Positions 35,510-47,257 of a stretch of 64,000 bases of DNA are shown here, one piece after another. The stretch lies in assembly GCA_029706075.1 (NCBI GenBank), contig JAINUG010000033.1, positions 558,001 through 622,000 on the forward strand, written 5' to 3'. The notes beneath the pieces are model-generated. The model was given only the letters and a program-made list of their open reading frames with translations, did no database searches and was not told the DNA's origin. Within the stretch, counting starts at the first letter, position 1. Every line of letters starts with the position of its first letter. The translations under genes and the position numbers were made by a program. Origin of the DNA: Aldrovandia affinis (Eukaryota > Chordata > Actinopteri > Notacanthiformes > Halosauridae).

Positions 35510-35890
35510 CTCATCCTGTTAAGGCCCTATTCTAGTGTGTGGATGAGCCTCACGGTCTGATATCGAATGCAAACTGTGCCAGTGCAGACTGTGGCCAACA
35601 GCCCCGCAGGGCAACGTACAATTGGCGGTAGCATCACCCCGGGAGGGATGGATTCTGTCAGCCGGTTTGTCCGTGTCTCATCGTACACAGACAAATCTGT
35701 GCACAAAGTGTCTTCCTCCAACTCATGTCTGTGAAAACATAACTTCTAGACTACGTGTGACATCATGTGCTTCCAAGGAGAGCACGTCCTGGCTACACTC
35801 GCCCGAATTGCCAGAGGAGGTTGCAGCGAGCACAGCTTAATTACGATTGGGCATTCCAAATTGGGAGAAAAAGCATTTTAAGAAATTAAA
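35510..35890 (+). mobile_element. SINE-like repeat with GGGAGAAAAAG tail
   Basis: The body has GTCTGATATCGAATGCAAAC, CCGGGAGGGATGGATTCTG and GAGGAGGTTGCAGCGAGC. The 3' end TTCCAAATTGGGAGAAAAAG is shared with the SINE at 30.7-31.2 kb, so both probably use the same partner LINE. The head is degraded. Confidence 0.6.
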
Positions 35891-37579
35891 AAAATAAAAA
35901 TATATCCAACGGTTTGTTTTTTTGGAGTAGGGCTCGTGAGAGTCAGGATCCAGGGGTCTACAAGTAGGCACACACTCCAGATTATTATCTTTTTAATTGG
36001 TGAGCTGAAACTGCTTTTGGTTCATCAGTGAAAGAAAAAAAAATGTGGGAGTCATTTACTCATGCAGTTTCACCAGTTAGCCAGATCCAGATAGCCAAAG
36101 CTTTGGGTTTGCCCCCTCAGGGCTCTCTATCTCATTAAATTCCTCAGCATGCTCAGTGCTGGGCTAATCTGCCTGGAACTATTTGATCTATATTCCCTCT
36201 ACAGAGCTGGACCCTGACTAGCTGACTTAGTTCAGGTTCCAGGTGGGTTTCCATAATGTTGTTGTCATGCTTCTCCATTTCAGCTAATTTCAGCTCAGCC
36301 TGCTATTATTGCTGGTGCTGGAGTATAATATTATATATATTCTCAGTTATAATATAGGACAAAACACATAAAATAGGAGAAAAATATAGGAGTACACCAT
36401 AATTACTGATGATGACAAACAGCCAGAGGTAGATATAAGTACTATGGATGGATGTGACATCACGTTAGAACTCTAACTGCAGGTAATACAGTGGGAAAGT
36501 GATCCGGCAGTTCAGGGTCAGTCAGCTTTTGTTATGGTTTGCTTTACCCTGGTTCTAGCGCTACAGTAGAAAATTACTGAAATAGTTTCAATGCCACACC
36601 CCTCAACCCCTGGCTTCTCAGAAGCATTCTTTATTCCTTTTTTTTTTCTTTCTCTCTCTCTCTCTCTCGGTACTGTTACATGAGCATTCGTTATTTTAAA
36701 CTGCCATTTGAAAGAAGTCATGCAAATTCTGTGATGAATGGAAGGAAGTGCCTAAGTTGCCTGCCTGTTGGTCAATTTATTTTTAATTGTATTATGTTAA
36801 TTTCTCATGTACTGCTGATATTACAAACTGGCTGCTTTGAAATATAGCCATATCTTACAGTGGCCCTGAAATGCCAAACACAAACAACAAATAAAAACAC
36901 AAAAACAGATCACAAATACATAAAAAAAGTTGGCACAAAAAAAGTTGGAATGGGCAATAAATAATAATAATTATCATTAGTTAACATGAATAATTAACAG
37001 GTATAAAAATAAAAATAATTAATAATAAACAAACAATGCAAATTTTTAAAGGACTTACCAGCCAGGTTTTATTTTCATCAGCATTTGGTGTTCTCTTTTA
37101 TTTTCTTTAGGTAGCTTTCTCTGCTCTCCTCCATACAGATATAGCTTTGGTCACCTAAACATAAGTGATGTCTCCTAACTTGCTGCTGTGTGCTTCCCCC
37201 TCGAGGCCTGGGGCACTTCCATTCTCTGAAATGCTGCTGTGGCCCTGAAATGCTAAAAACATTTTAAAACTGAGGACGTGAGAAACAAAAAAGGGAACAT
37301 GACAAAATCAATTTGTAAATATACCATTGACTTTGTATTTGTGCTTAATTATTTGGTGTCTGCATTTTTCCTAATGTAAATGTATTTCCAATTTTTTGGT
37401 GCTTTTTTAATGTATTTGTTGATTTGTGTGAGCATTTTGTATTTATTTTTGTATTTGGCACCTCTCTCCATGCAATTGTCCATTGTTGCAATGATCAAGT
37501 TTCAACTAGTGTTATTATACCAAATATCAATGGTATATACAGGTAATTTGCAAAATAAAAGAAAAACTTGAGTAAATTA
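35891..37579. other. Unassigned DNA
   Basis: A (CT)n run lies at 36650-36668. Otherwise nothing recognisable. Confidence 0.5.
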
Positions 37580-38830
37580 AGGGTTCTGGTGGTTCTGTTA
37601 TAATGTGGGATGGCATAGTTTAGATTCACTCAACTCCTTAGAGGGCAAGTGTCACACGCTACGTGACAATCCCTGGACTGAAGCAGAGCAGCGGATGGTA
37701 AGAACTGGCAGAGGAATGGGGTTTGCCAGTCTATGGACCGGATCTTGAATTTTTTCTGTCTCTCCCCCCAGACACGGGAGACAGACCGTGGGAGAGCAGG
37801 TTAAAATAAAACAAAAACAAAATCTTCACCCTACTTGCTACGAAGCTTTCGGGCAAAAACAATGAACTAAAATAAAACTAAAATAATCAAACCATAAATG
37901 AAAGCCCTACTTCCTCCAAGGGGGGAATCCCCTTTCGGGACACACACAACAAACAGACAAACAGTCACTCCACACACATCTCAAGACGCCGAGTTCCCAT
38001 AGAACCTCCCCAGGCACACACATATCCAGTGACTTTTCAAGTGCTTCCCAAACCCATGCACACAGAGACACTGAAACACTGAAACTTTTCAGTCCAAGTT
38101 CTCTTTTACCCCACTCCTCACAGGGAGAATTAGGGAGAGTGTCTCTGGCAACCAGCCCCGAGACACTCTCCACTCTTTCAGTGAGAGTTCTCGGGCCGTT
38201 GTCCAGAAACACTCTCCACTGCCCGAGTGCGAGTTCTCCAATCACACCGAGGGCGAGAGACAACCTCTTTCAGGGTGCCCTCTCTCCCCCTTTCCCACAC
38301 ACACAGGAAGCACTCTACTCAGTCACTTTCAACAAACGCACACAGAACTCAACATAAACTCCACAGACTCTGCCTCCCAGAAGCTTGGATTACAGACACG
38401 TGCCACCATGCCCGACAGTCACATCAAACATCAAACACTCCACAATAATACACAATATACGTGCACACGCACTCACACCCACACCCACAAATGACCAGAC
38501 AAAGACTGTCAATACGCACACATACCGACAAGACTAACTCTCTTGATTCACACAGGTCAATGACAAAGACAAAACTAACTGATTCCCCACTTGCCCCACC
38601 TGCTCTTAAATAGGCTTACTTTCTGCCTGGCTCAGGTGGGACTCGTGAGGCAATCACCCATCTATAATTCACTCACCCAATCACAATCACTCAACACCAA
38701 ACAATTCACATTCTCACAGAAAAACCCAATCAGTCAATTAAATTCCACATCAATTACCTGATTGACACCAATTCAATAATAATTAAATCGCTTATGGCCT
38801 TTGGAGCAACCTTCCGGGCAACAGTTCACT
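37580..38830 (-). repeat. Repeat-like region, possibly a long LTR (minus strand)
   Basis: Composition changes sharply here: GT/CA-rich, few AT runs, and repeated phrases (ACTCTCCACT ... GAGTTCTC occurs twice near 38.16-38.25 kb). The minus strand has a TATA-like CTATTTAAGAG (about 38612). A hairpin (TCTGTCTC ... GAGACAGA) lies near 37757-37790. No reverse transcriptase or duplication is seen, so LTR is only a guess. The 118-codon minus frame at 37907-38263 resembles nothing known. Confidence 0.35.
38361..38417 (-). repeat. 7SL RNA/Alu/B1-like block
   Basis: The minus strand reads GGGCATGGTGGCACGTG, CTGTAATCCAAGCTTCT and GGGAGGCAGAG in order. This is the 5' domain of 7SL RNA (GGGCGCGGTGGCGCGTGCC...CCCAGCTACT...GGGAGGCTGAG) with mostly transition-type changes. 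Over the 46-base core I count roughly 8 differences from an Alu/7SL-type sequence recalled from knowledge. It is too short to be a working SRP RNA gene. It could be a 7SL retropseudogene fragment or a 7SL-derived part of the surrounding repeat. Confidence 0.65.
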
Positions 38831-38847
38831 CTCACCCTACGTTTTAA

Positions 38848-39372
38848 CAGTTGGTGATTCTAGGCGATGAAATCGCCCAGTGGGCGTTTTCCCCGTGTAT
38901 TGTCATGCTTGAATGGCCTCCTCAAAGTGGTTCCGACGTGCTTACGAAATTTTAGCATGGTAAACAAATAGTTAATCAGTGCTTATAATGTTTATGCTCT
39001 TGGAGGGAGAATCTTTATTATGAATATTAGTTGGCTAGCAGTATTGTTCCCTTCAACCATGAATGTATAGTATGGGGATACTGCAGACCGCTGTTATCAG
39101 TTTGTCGTCATCCATTTTGACGTGTCGGAACTAGGAACCAAATTTCGGTGTGTTGTGTTGGTTCCGCATGGAAGGTAAAAACAGCAACACATGAATTTGA
39201 TTGGCTCTCACCGGGCGATATTGCCCGAAAGTTCAGCATTCTCAACTTTTTCTGTGTCGCCGCCACGCCCACAAATTTAACATCGCCGAATCGCCTGCAG
39301 TCACCAGTAGTTTTCCCCGCTCTCATAGACAATTAATGCATTTCCGGCAACTAGTTGCCCAGTTGCCCGCTG
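38848..39372. mobile_element. TTAA-flanked DNA transposon, non-autonomous
   Basis: CAGTTGGTGATTC (left) and the inverse of CCCAGTTGCCCGCTG (right) are each bounded by TTAA (38844-38847 and 39373-39376). The similarity extends outside: CACCCTACGTTTTAA on the left is the inverse of TTAAAACGCAGGGTG on the right. So either the true ends lie further out (about 38831-39390) or TTAA is the duplication of a piggyBac-like unit inside a palindromic site. No transposase. Confidence 0.6.
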
Positions 39373-39489
39373 TTAAAACGCAGGGTGACACCCTGTGAGA
39401 GTGCCAAACCTGCCCCCGGAAAGTCTCCCTGCTCCAAAGGCCTCCACAACATGGAAAAACAAAGGCAACCATGCCACTCCCATGTTGCC

Positions 39490-39950
39490 GAGACCGACAC
39501 CCTCCACAGAAAGATAAATGGCAATAAATACAAAGCCTTTCTGAGTGATCACCTTCATCCTATGGTGATGCATTTCAATTCTGATAGGAGTGGTATTTTC
39601 CAGGATGATAATACCCCCATACACAGAGCATGAGTGGTCACTGAATGGTTTGATGAGCATGAAAATATTGTAAACCATATGCTATGGCCATCTAAGTCAC
39701 CAGATCTCAACCCAATTGACCACATATGAGAGTTTCTGGAGCGGGGCCTAAGACAGCATTTTCCACCACCATCACCAAATGATGGAATTTCTCAGAGAAA
39801 AATGGTGTTGCATCCTTCCAATATAGTTCCACAACCTTATGCCAAGGTGCATTGAAACTGTTCTCGCACCTTGCTGTGGCCCAAGACCCTACTTTGTTGG
39901 TGTTTCCATTGGAAGTTACCTGTATAGTACTTATTGTTACTAGATACAAA
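39490..39950 (+). pseudogene. Tc1-like transposase C-terminal remnant
   Basis: Reading across frames gives GNKYKAFLSDHLHPMVMHF, then IFQDDNTPIHRA with a stop, then EWFDEHENIVNHMLWPSKS, PDLNPIDHI and a stop. These are the second catalytic-Asp motif and the DLNPIE motif of a Tc1/mariner family unlike the intact 23.8-kb one. The third catalytic Glu position reads Asp (NPIDH) and several stops are present, so it is dead. The N-terminal half and terminal repeats are missing. Confidence 0.8.
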
Positions 39951-40556
39951 AGTCATCCAAAAATATTTGCCATAGTTAGTGTGAGATAGATGGACATATA
40001 CTTCATATACTTAACCCAAAATGGCAGTTGTATCATCTAAAGAGCATGAAAAGTCATTCAACTTTTTGATTCAACATTGCATATTGCATACAGTGCAGAC
40101 TATCTCTGTTGCTTTTGTTTTATTATGCATTAAAACCATAAATGTGACATGCAAAACGATAATGCACTTAACAGTGTGTAGCTTGTCCTGATCCATGAGA
40201 TTAATTCTTTCCGTGGCTTGCCTTGAAATGTTATCAAATCATCGCAACTTTGACATGTCCCAAGTCAACCATGATGCATCGGTTTGATTCTGCTTGGGCA
40301 CTTGAATTAATTTCCTCCTAATGTGTTTTAACCTGGAAGAAAGTGATAAAGCACCTTTACAATGGTCATAAATGGATGTGCGGGTGCTGTGTATCTCCCT
40401 ATCCTGCCTCCATCCTGGTGAATCTCTGTTTATCATCTCTTACAATGATACCACCAAAGAAATGGTGAGAGAGGTGAGGTTTTTGATACATCAAGTTCTA
40501 AGCCTGAAGAGAAACCAACTACTTTGCTTGATTGGCAGAAGACACTACCTTTATTA
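39951..40556. other. Unassigned DNA
   Basis: Nothing recognisable. Confidence 0.5.
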
Positions 40557-41990
40557 GAGGACCTTTATTATCCCAAAATATGGAAATTTGTTTGGCAGCT
40601 TCAATACACATTAAGACATAGATTTTTTTTTTTTTTTTTTTTTTTTTATTAAACATAGAAAAAGGCACATATTCTAAAAAAGGCATCTAGTACATTCAGG
40701 GCAAATTCCATTGTTATGGTGCATAAGTACATCTAGCCTGGTACATTAGGCCATTAAAAGTGCCAAAGTGCATTTAGGGCAAAGAGACCGAACTGTTATA
40801 CAGTTTGATGGCAGCTGGGATAAAATAATCGCCCCGCCTCTTTGTCTTGATTTTGTGCTGATGGAGGCGGCTGCTGCCCCTCCTGCTATGTCTACAGAGA
40901 GTCCCGTGGAGTGGGTGACTCTCATCTCACATGATCTGCTTTGTTTTGTTTGCCATCAAGTTGGAATAGAGTTAGAATACAACCACTTGATGGCTGCCAA
41001 TGATTCTGCCAGCTTGTCTGACAACTCTCTCCAACTTGTTTTGATCTATAAGATGCATGTTGCCATATACACAAATGGAACATACTGTTATAAAACAGGG
41101 AGATCAGGGTATGGTCAACGTGGAAATGGTTCAGTTTACGCAGAAAGTACAAGCGGATTTTCTTGTATTTGGTTGCAGTGTGGAATTGAGCCCACCTGCT
41201 GTGTTCTGTTTGTTAGAAAATGATTTATCCACTTCACCAGTCTCATGTTGACCACCATGCCAATGATTTTTTCAGCTAATAAGTAGGGTTGTATGTTGTA
41301 AGCACTGCCACAAGTCCACAAACACAATGTTGGCATAAGTGTTAGGCTGGTCTAGGTGATCATATAACATGTCCAGCAAGGTCAACACTGCGTCCCCAGC
41401 GGTCCGTTGCTATCATTATGCAAATTGATGTCCATCCATGATCTCTATGACGGAGAACTGGAGTCTGTGCAGCACAAGTTTCTCCAGACATTTCATAGGT
41501 ACGGACGTGAGAGCCAAGGGTCACAGATTGTTCATCTCCTTGGCTCTGCTTCTCTTAGGGACTGGAATGGTAATAGAGCGCTTCCACAGGGTGGGCACAT
41601 AATTTGCGTGTAGAGGGATAGTTGAAATAATCTCTGGAAGGGGTGAGCCAGTTCTGTGGCACAAGTTTTCAACACCCGGCAGCTCACTGTGTCCAGCCCC
41701 TGTGCTTTCCTGCCATTCAGTTTGGGGAACATCCCTGAGATTTCTCCCTCAGTTAGAGTGATGTGACTCATTGGTATATTGTGAAGTGAGCTCAGGACAC
41801 TCTCCCTTTGTTCATTATACTCCAACCTGTCAAAGCGACAGTAGAAGGCATTTAGCTCTTCTGCGTATGCAGACTCGTTCTCTACTGTGATGTTCTGCCT
41901 GGTGGTCTTAGAACCAGTGATGGTCTGCATGCCCCTCCATGCCTTCCTGTTGTCATTGTCCATTAACATCCATTCCATTTAGTCTCTGTA
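40557..41990 (-). mobile_element. Decayed LINE with reverse-transcriptase fragments
   Basis: The minus-strand frame 41532-41978 reads as the start of a LINE reverse-transcriptase domain: 'KAWRGMQTITGSK', 'AYAEELNAFYCRFD' and 'GRKAQGLDTVSCRVLKTC' then 'ATELAHPFQRLFQLSL'. Below it the polymerase sequence continues in broken pieces to about 40.77 kb, where 'FIPAAIKLYNSS'-like residues mark the C-terminus. The minus-strand 3' end (about 40557-40622) reads AAATTTCC ... GGGATAATAAAGG, a common fish LINE terminus. A 25-base T run (40623-40647) sits inside the 3' UTR. It is 5'-truncated, frameshifted and not functional. The clade is uncertain within the Jockey-like LINEs. Confidence 0.75.
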
Positions 41991-44900
41991 CTCCTGTTTT
42001 CACTATCTGATTTTCTTCTTTATCCGTTTGCGAATGTCTTGACATAAAAAAAATTTTTTCATTCACCAGTTTTTGAGGTCTCTTGTCAATTAGTGGTGAC
42101 CTTTACAGAAGCATACATGGAAGAGGTTTGGTAATTCAATGTCAGTGAAGAATTCATTGATCTGTCGGTTTTTCCACAGCGGTGAAATAAAATGCTAAAA
42201 TGGTCATGGGCGATGAGTGCATAAATCGAATTGTAAGGGAAAGTGTCGCAAAAAGGTATACTGAAAAGGACTAGGCCTTAACAGAAAGGATATATTCAGG
42301 CTTTTGCATGGACACAGATTTATCTGCACTGGCGACGGATTTACAATCGTAGTTTGGCACGCAGACTGAAAGGCTTTGGAAGTATTTGCTCAGAAAGTGA
42401 GTGTCTAAAAAAATAAACAATCCTTCCAATATGAACTATATTTAGTGAAACGAGATGTAAAAGCCTTTCAGTCATGTCTCTGTCTTTTTTTAGGTTCCAA
42501 AACAAATTTGTAGAGAAGAGCACAGAACTTTGACACTTCTTGAAATCCAAAACCACACTGAGAAAGATAATGTTATCCGTCCCCTCATTAACATCTCAAC
42601 AGTAGCATCAGGGTTGAAGATGAAAGCCTAGTATAGTTGAAGGTTTTCTTTGATATTATCCACAAATACTGGGCCTTTTATGCTCAATAAAACAATTGGT
42701 GAAAGTACAACTGTCAGGTTACCAAGGGCACAGTGAAAGGTTTTCTTGCCATCCAGTTATAATTTCAAATAATTGTATCAAGTTTATATGAAAGGAACTT
42801 GGTATGCACTGCAGGTTCTATGTGAAAATATAGAAATACACATACAGTATATGTTTGTTTGTATTCACCAATGGATTTACAAGATAGATATCCCTACTCA
42901 GGAGATTATAAAATGCTTAGTGTACCACTAGGATTATTGTTTCACAGAGAACAACCGTAAATGTCCTCATGGCATTATGCATACAAACAACACTTAAAGA
43001 AAGGTCCAATCAGTTGACTGTCACAATAATTTAAGAACTTTCCTCACGCGTCCCTGATAAAGTTATGTGTGGTATCGCTTGGGTAAAATATTACTAGAAG
43101 TGGATCTTATGGTACACATGGATCTGTTACTGTAGTTGATGGAAAGGCACACTTCAAATGATGGAGAGTATCTTGATGTGATGGTTGTTGCTCATCTATC
43201 AGACCAGAGAGGACCAGGCAGCACAGAGAGTCACATGACTCTTTGATCAGTGCCGTGCATACTGATACCTTTTTGATTCCAGTGAAGCGACTCCATTGGA
43301 AAGCATTGCTAGTAGAATTTCATGGAGATTCAGATACTTCATGTGTACAATCTCAATGGTACTATTTCATTTAGCAAGATAATTGGTCATTCATATTTAA
43401 ACGATTTTAACAAACCTATTATTGATGTAGTTGAAATGTGCCGGGCACCTAAAATGAAAATGAAAATGAAAAATGAAAATCAGAACACTCACCCCAGATT
43501 AGATGAGGTAGAGAAGGAGGGACTATCAAGCCAAATATACTATGGGACTATGAACTATGATTAAATGACCAGATTGAGATAGTCAAGTAGGAAATCTGGA
43601 AACTGAGTAACCCCTTACTATTTGTGGTAAGCAAAGTCAGGACCCTGATTATTATTCATCTCCTACAGCAGTGTACCTGTCACTGCACTGGGGCACTGTT
43701 TATCTGCTTGTTCCAGAGGGAAGTACCCCCCCACACTGGCCCACCAACAACACACTGCCCACCGCCATCTTAGCATCAACCATCAGGCAGGAGTATGGTA
43801 CACAAGGTTCTGCCTACCATACCACCCTGTGCAGCTACTGTGGAACCTTTTGATCTTCACTTATTAGTTCAAAGTGCAGTACATCCAGAGATTGTGTATA
43901 AAAGCCTGTAATTGCACAATATTAATATGATTAAAAAGGCAGAGAAATAATGACTGGAACACTTGCTGTATGTATCTATTCTTTATTCAACCCTAAAGGC
44001 AACAGTGCACTTCATTTGACTGCACTTTGGGCTTTGTTAAGGGCTAGACAAATTTATCTTCCTTTACTATTCTCTTGGCATCCCAGCATAGATATACAGA
44101 TATACATAAACATAGATTACATGGATTTTATATGAAATCTGCTCAAAAGCGGAAAGAAATCTGTTATGACTAATGAAGTCATCTTTACCTTTGAACTGAA
44201 GAAGGATCTTACAGGCTATGCATTCCAAATGTTGTGACTTAATTCTCTGCATGATTTTAGTAATTGTTGACAGCTTTTGGTTTCTACAGTCATTTTAATA
44301 CAGCATGGTCTGCAATCTACACATTCACCACACTGTACATAGCCCATAAACAGTTGTCTTCATCTGAGAACTATGCGCTGTATGAAATAAGCATGAATTA
44401 ATGGACTTGCTAAGACAGCTAAGGTCTTACAACTTTTAGACTGTCTTCCCCCTAGATAACATGATTATTATCCAGGGGGATAATAATACGCCAGTACACT
44501 GCCGGTCCTTTACTGCTGTAGATTTAAAATATTGAATCTTTCTCGCGTTATGCACAAATCCCTTTTGAAGATTGTTCCTGTCATGGAAATATGTCTGTTC
44601 ATAATAAAAGCGTAGTCAGGAGCAATTGTGAGTTTTAATCTTCATTTCCCTTTCTGGAGATAGAGAGTGCCACTATTTGTCTTTGTTGAGTTTGGAGGGT
44701 AATGGAGGCTGTCTCATCCCCCCTGTCCTCCTTTGCAATTTTATGCAAACTTCTTAACACGTTTCATTCCTGCACAAAGTCTGAATAATAAAATGAATGT
44801 AAGGGCACTTTGTGAAGTTTGTAAAAATTGTGAAAATGAATTGTTTGTAGTGGGCTAAGATGTGTAAAAAAGGTTTTAAGGGTTTATGTTATACAGATTA

Positions 44901-45092
44901 ATTTTTCTAGAGGTTCAATCAGTTCAATTTCATCATATAGTATAATAGTTATCTATGAAAATGTAACCACTGTAGAGAAAATGCTAGAAGGAACAACATT
45001 AGAATCACGTGCATTGATTATGAACAAATGCAAATCAAATAATTAAAAACACATCTTTATTTATAATGGCAGTGAAAAGTAAAGCTATATAT
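41991..45092. other. Unassigned DNA
   Basis: No gene found. Small items: an (AAAATG)n-like stretch at 43452-43480 and a 10-bp inverted repeat (ATTATTATCC/GGATAATAAT) at about 44465-44490. Confidence 0.45.
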
Positions 45093-45500
45093 TATGGCAT
45101 CCTAAGGGGCAGGATGAGGAAATGGCTGCCTGCTTCTTTAACTCTTGGGAGCCACTAAGGCCCAAAAGACTACAGTTCCCAGCAACCTGCAGTCCTACAC
45201 CTGAACTAAGTGAAGAAACGAGGACTGCGGGTAGCTGAAGTCAATTTGGGAAATGTATTTGAAGGACTGTTTTATGTCACATGGGAGAAGGAGTAGGTTG
45301 GTGTTTTGGAGAGTGTTTTGGGGATTGCTGATTGTGTACCGACTTTGGATTGATTGAGGAACTGTCAACTGTAAATCTGTAAACAATTTAGTGTAATAAA
45401 ATTATTGTTTTATGTGAAATACTGCCTCCTCCAGATTATTCACTTGCCTGTGCCCACTGAAAAGGTCCATGAGTGTTACCCCACCCCAAGGGACACCACA
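45093..45500 (+). mobile_element. Solo LTR, family A (copy 2)
   Basis: This is the same repeat as 13507-13987 with small deletions: TATGGCATCCTAAGGGGC at the start (TG mutated to TA) and CCCCAAGGGACACCACA at the end. TA-rich ATAT flanks both sides, a possible 4-bp duplication in low-complexity DNA. An AATAAA lies near 45395. No internal retroelement sequence adjoins. Confidence 0.7.
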
Positions 45501-45510
45501 ATATATATAT

Positions 45511-46848
45511 TTGAAGAACAGGCCGTCCTCCAAAGCTGAGCATCCATGTGAGAAGGGAACTTATTAGGAAGACCACTAAGAGGCTTATGGCAACATTGAC
45601 AGAGTTACAGTCGTCCATGGCAGAGATGGGAGAAACTGTTCATGGGGCAACAACAGCCCAGGTGTTTCACAAATCTGCACTTTATGGTAGGTGGCAAAAA
45701 GAAAACCATTGTTGAAGAAAACTCTTATGAAATCTCACCTAGAGTTTGTCAGAAGGCATGTGGGAGACTCAAACGAAATGGAGGAAGATTCCATGGTCTG
45801 ATGAGATCAAGATTGAACTTTTTGGATTCAATATTAGGTGCTATGTTTGGTACAAGCCTAAGACTGCACATCAGCCCAAGAACACTATCCCTACTGTGGA
45901 AGGAAACATTTTGTATTAAGTTGGAATGCTAGAGAAGCATCCACAGGGGACACACAGACACTAATTAACTCAATGTGATGCTGCAGTTAGGAGTGGCCAG
46001 GCAAACAAAGGCTTTTCGTGCCACAACTTCAAAAGAACATCTGTTCTTTTGTGACGTTTTCCTCACTGCAGGAAACCTTCTTCCCATTAGTTTATGACCT
46101 TTGGAGATTTGCAGAAACACCCTGTTCTATCTTCATGTTGCCCCATAGCTCCTATTACCTGTAGGTTAACGCCCTGTTACCTCCCTCCTGTTGCTGTTCT
46201 CTCCCTTTCTGTTGTGATTATTATAAATATCAATTTGAATTTGAAGGCGGGAGATCCGCTGTCCTGTGACACGGGTCTCCGTGCAGCTGTTTGTAATTAA
46301 AGCTTTAATACTGTTTAAAGAAATTTTCTCTGATCCTACTGAGTTTTAATTTCCACAACACTACCATGAAACATGGTGGCGGGAGGCTAATGCTATGGGG
46401 ATGCTTCTCTGCATCAGGGATCGGAAAACTTGTATAGAGGGGAAAATGGATGGGGAAAGATATAGACAGATCTTGGAGGAAAACCTGCTGCAGTCTGCAA
46501 GAGACCTGGGACTTGGGAGAAGATGGATATTCCAGCAAGACAATGACCCAAGGCATACAGCAAAAGCCACATTGGAGTGGTTTAAGAACAAAACAATCAA
46601 TGTCCTGGAGTGGCCCAGTCAAAGCACACACCTCAATCCCATTGAAGATCTGTAGAAAGATTTGAAATTGCTGTTCACCAATGGTCCCCATCCAATCTGA
46701 TGGAACTAGCTATTTTGTAAAGAAGAATGGGTGAAAATTGAAATGTCCAGATGTCATTTCTGGTAGAGACTTATCCAAATAGATTCACAGCTTGCAGCTA
46801 AAGGTGCTTCTATCAAGTATTAAGTCAAGGGGGGTAAATACTTATGAA
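45511..46848 (+). pseudogene. Dead Tc1-like transposon, split by a solo LTR
   Basis: The left part (45511-45894) carries the middle of a Tc1 transposase with many frameshifts, including 'NNSPGVSQICTLW', 'IPWSDEIKIELFGF' and 'KNTIPT'-like pieces. The right part (46365-46700) continues with a glycine-rich strip, '[18 protein letters not shown]', '[13 protein letters not shown]' and 'HLNPIEDL', then a stop. The 3' UTR ends with GTCAAGGGGGGTAAATACTT, matching the copy at the window start. The join between the two parts is a 466-bp LTR insertion. The left terminal repeat and DNA-binding domain are missing, and the right end is cut off where LTR sequence begins. Confidence 0.85.
45895..46360 (+). 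mobile_element. Solo LTR (family B) nested in the Tc1, with CTAC duplication
   Basis: A 466-bp unit starts TGTGGAAGG and ends TTCCACAACA (TG...CA), flanked by CTAC at 45891-45894 and again at 46361-46364. A 4-bp duplication with TG...CA ends is the mark of LTR retroelement integration. Inside are a TATA-like TTATAAATAT (about 46220) and AATTAAAG (about 46292) in promoter/poly(A) order, which sets the strand. The Tc1 transposase reading resumes directly after the second CTAC, which proves insertion order. Confidence 0.88.
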
Positions 46849-46857
46849 ATCAGTGAT

Positions 46858-46917
46858 CCTCTTCTTTCTCTCTTTCTCCCTCTCCTTCATGAGGCTCTGC
46901 CTGCCAGGTTGCCACAT
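46858..46917 (-). repeat. Truncated 3' LTR of the minus-strand element
   Basis: It shares TGTGGCAACCTGGCAGGC and then CATGAAGGAG with the 5' LTR, but about 250 bp between these two parts is deleted. Confidence 0.7.
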
Positions 46918-47257
46918 ACTCTCCTCCTCAGCTTCAGCCAGGGTTCTGAAGCGGCTCATGTGCCATGAGCATCCTTTCTCAATTGATTAGCCGTGGCTTC
47001 ATGGAATGCCCAAGGTGCATCCATACCCCCAGGGTCATACACATCGGGTTGGCTGTCCAATCTCATCATTCTCCATGGCCATATCCTGTGTGCAGCATTG
47101 AAAGAACCATTCGTTTCAGAATGGGTTTGCTCACCTCCAATTTACCTTGCTTTTCCAGGGCTTCTGGACTCCTTGGGGGACCATTAGATTGCCATTCTCC
47201 TGTTCAGCCTCTCACACCAGTTGGTTCTCCTCCTGCTTCCTGTAACAGTGCTTACCA

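Noticed and set aside
37907-38263. 118-codon minus-strand Cys/Val-rich ORF
   Set aside because: Lies in the repeat-like region next to the 7SL-like block; no similarity to known secreted proteins and no start context.
38361-38417. Working SRP (7SL) RNA gene
   Set aside because: Only about 55 of roughly 300 bases are present.
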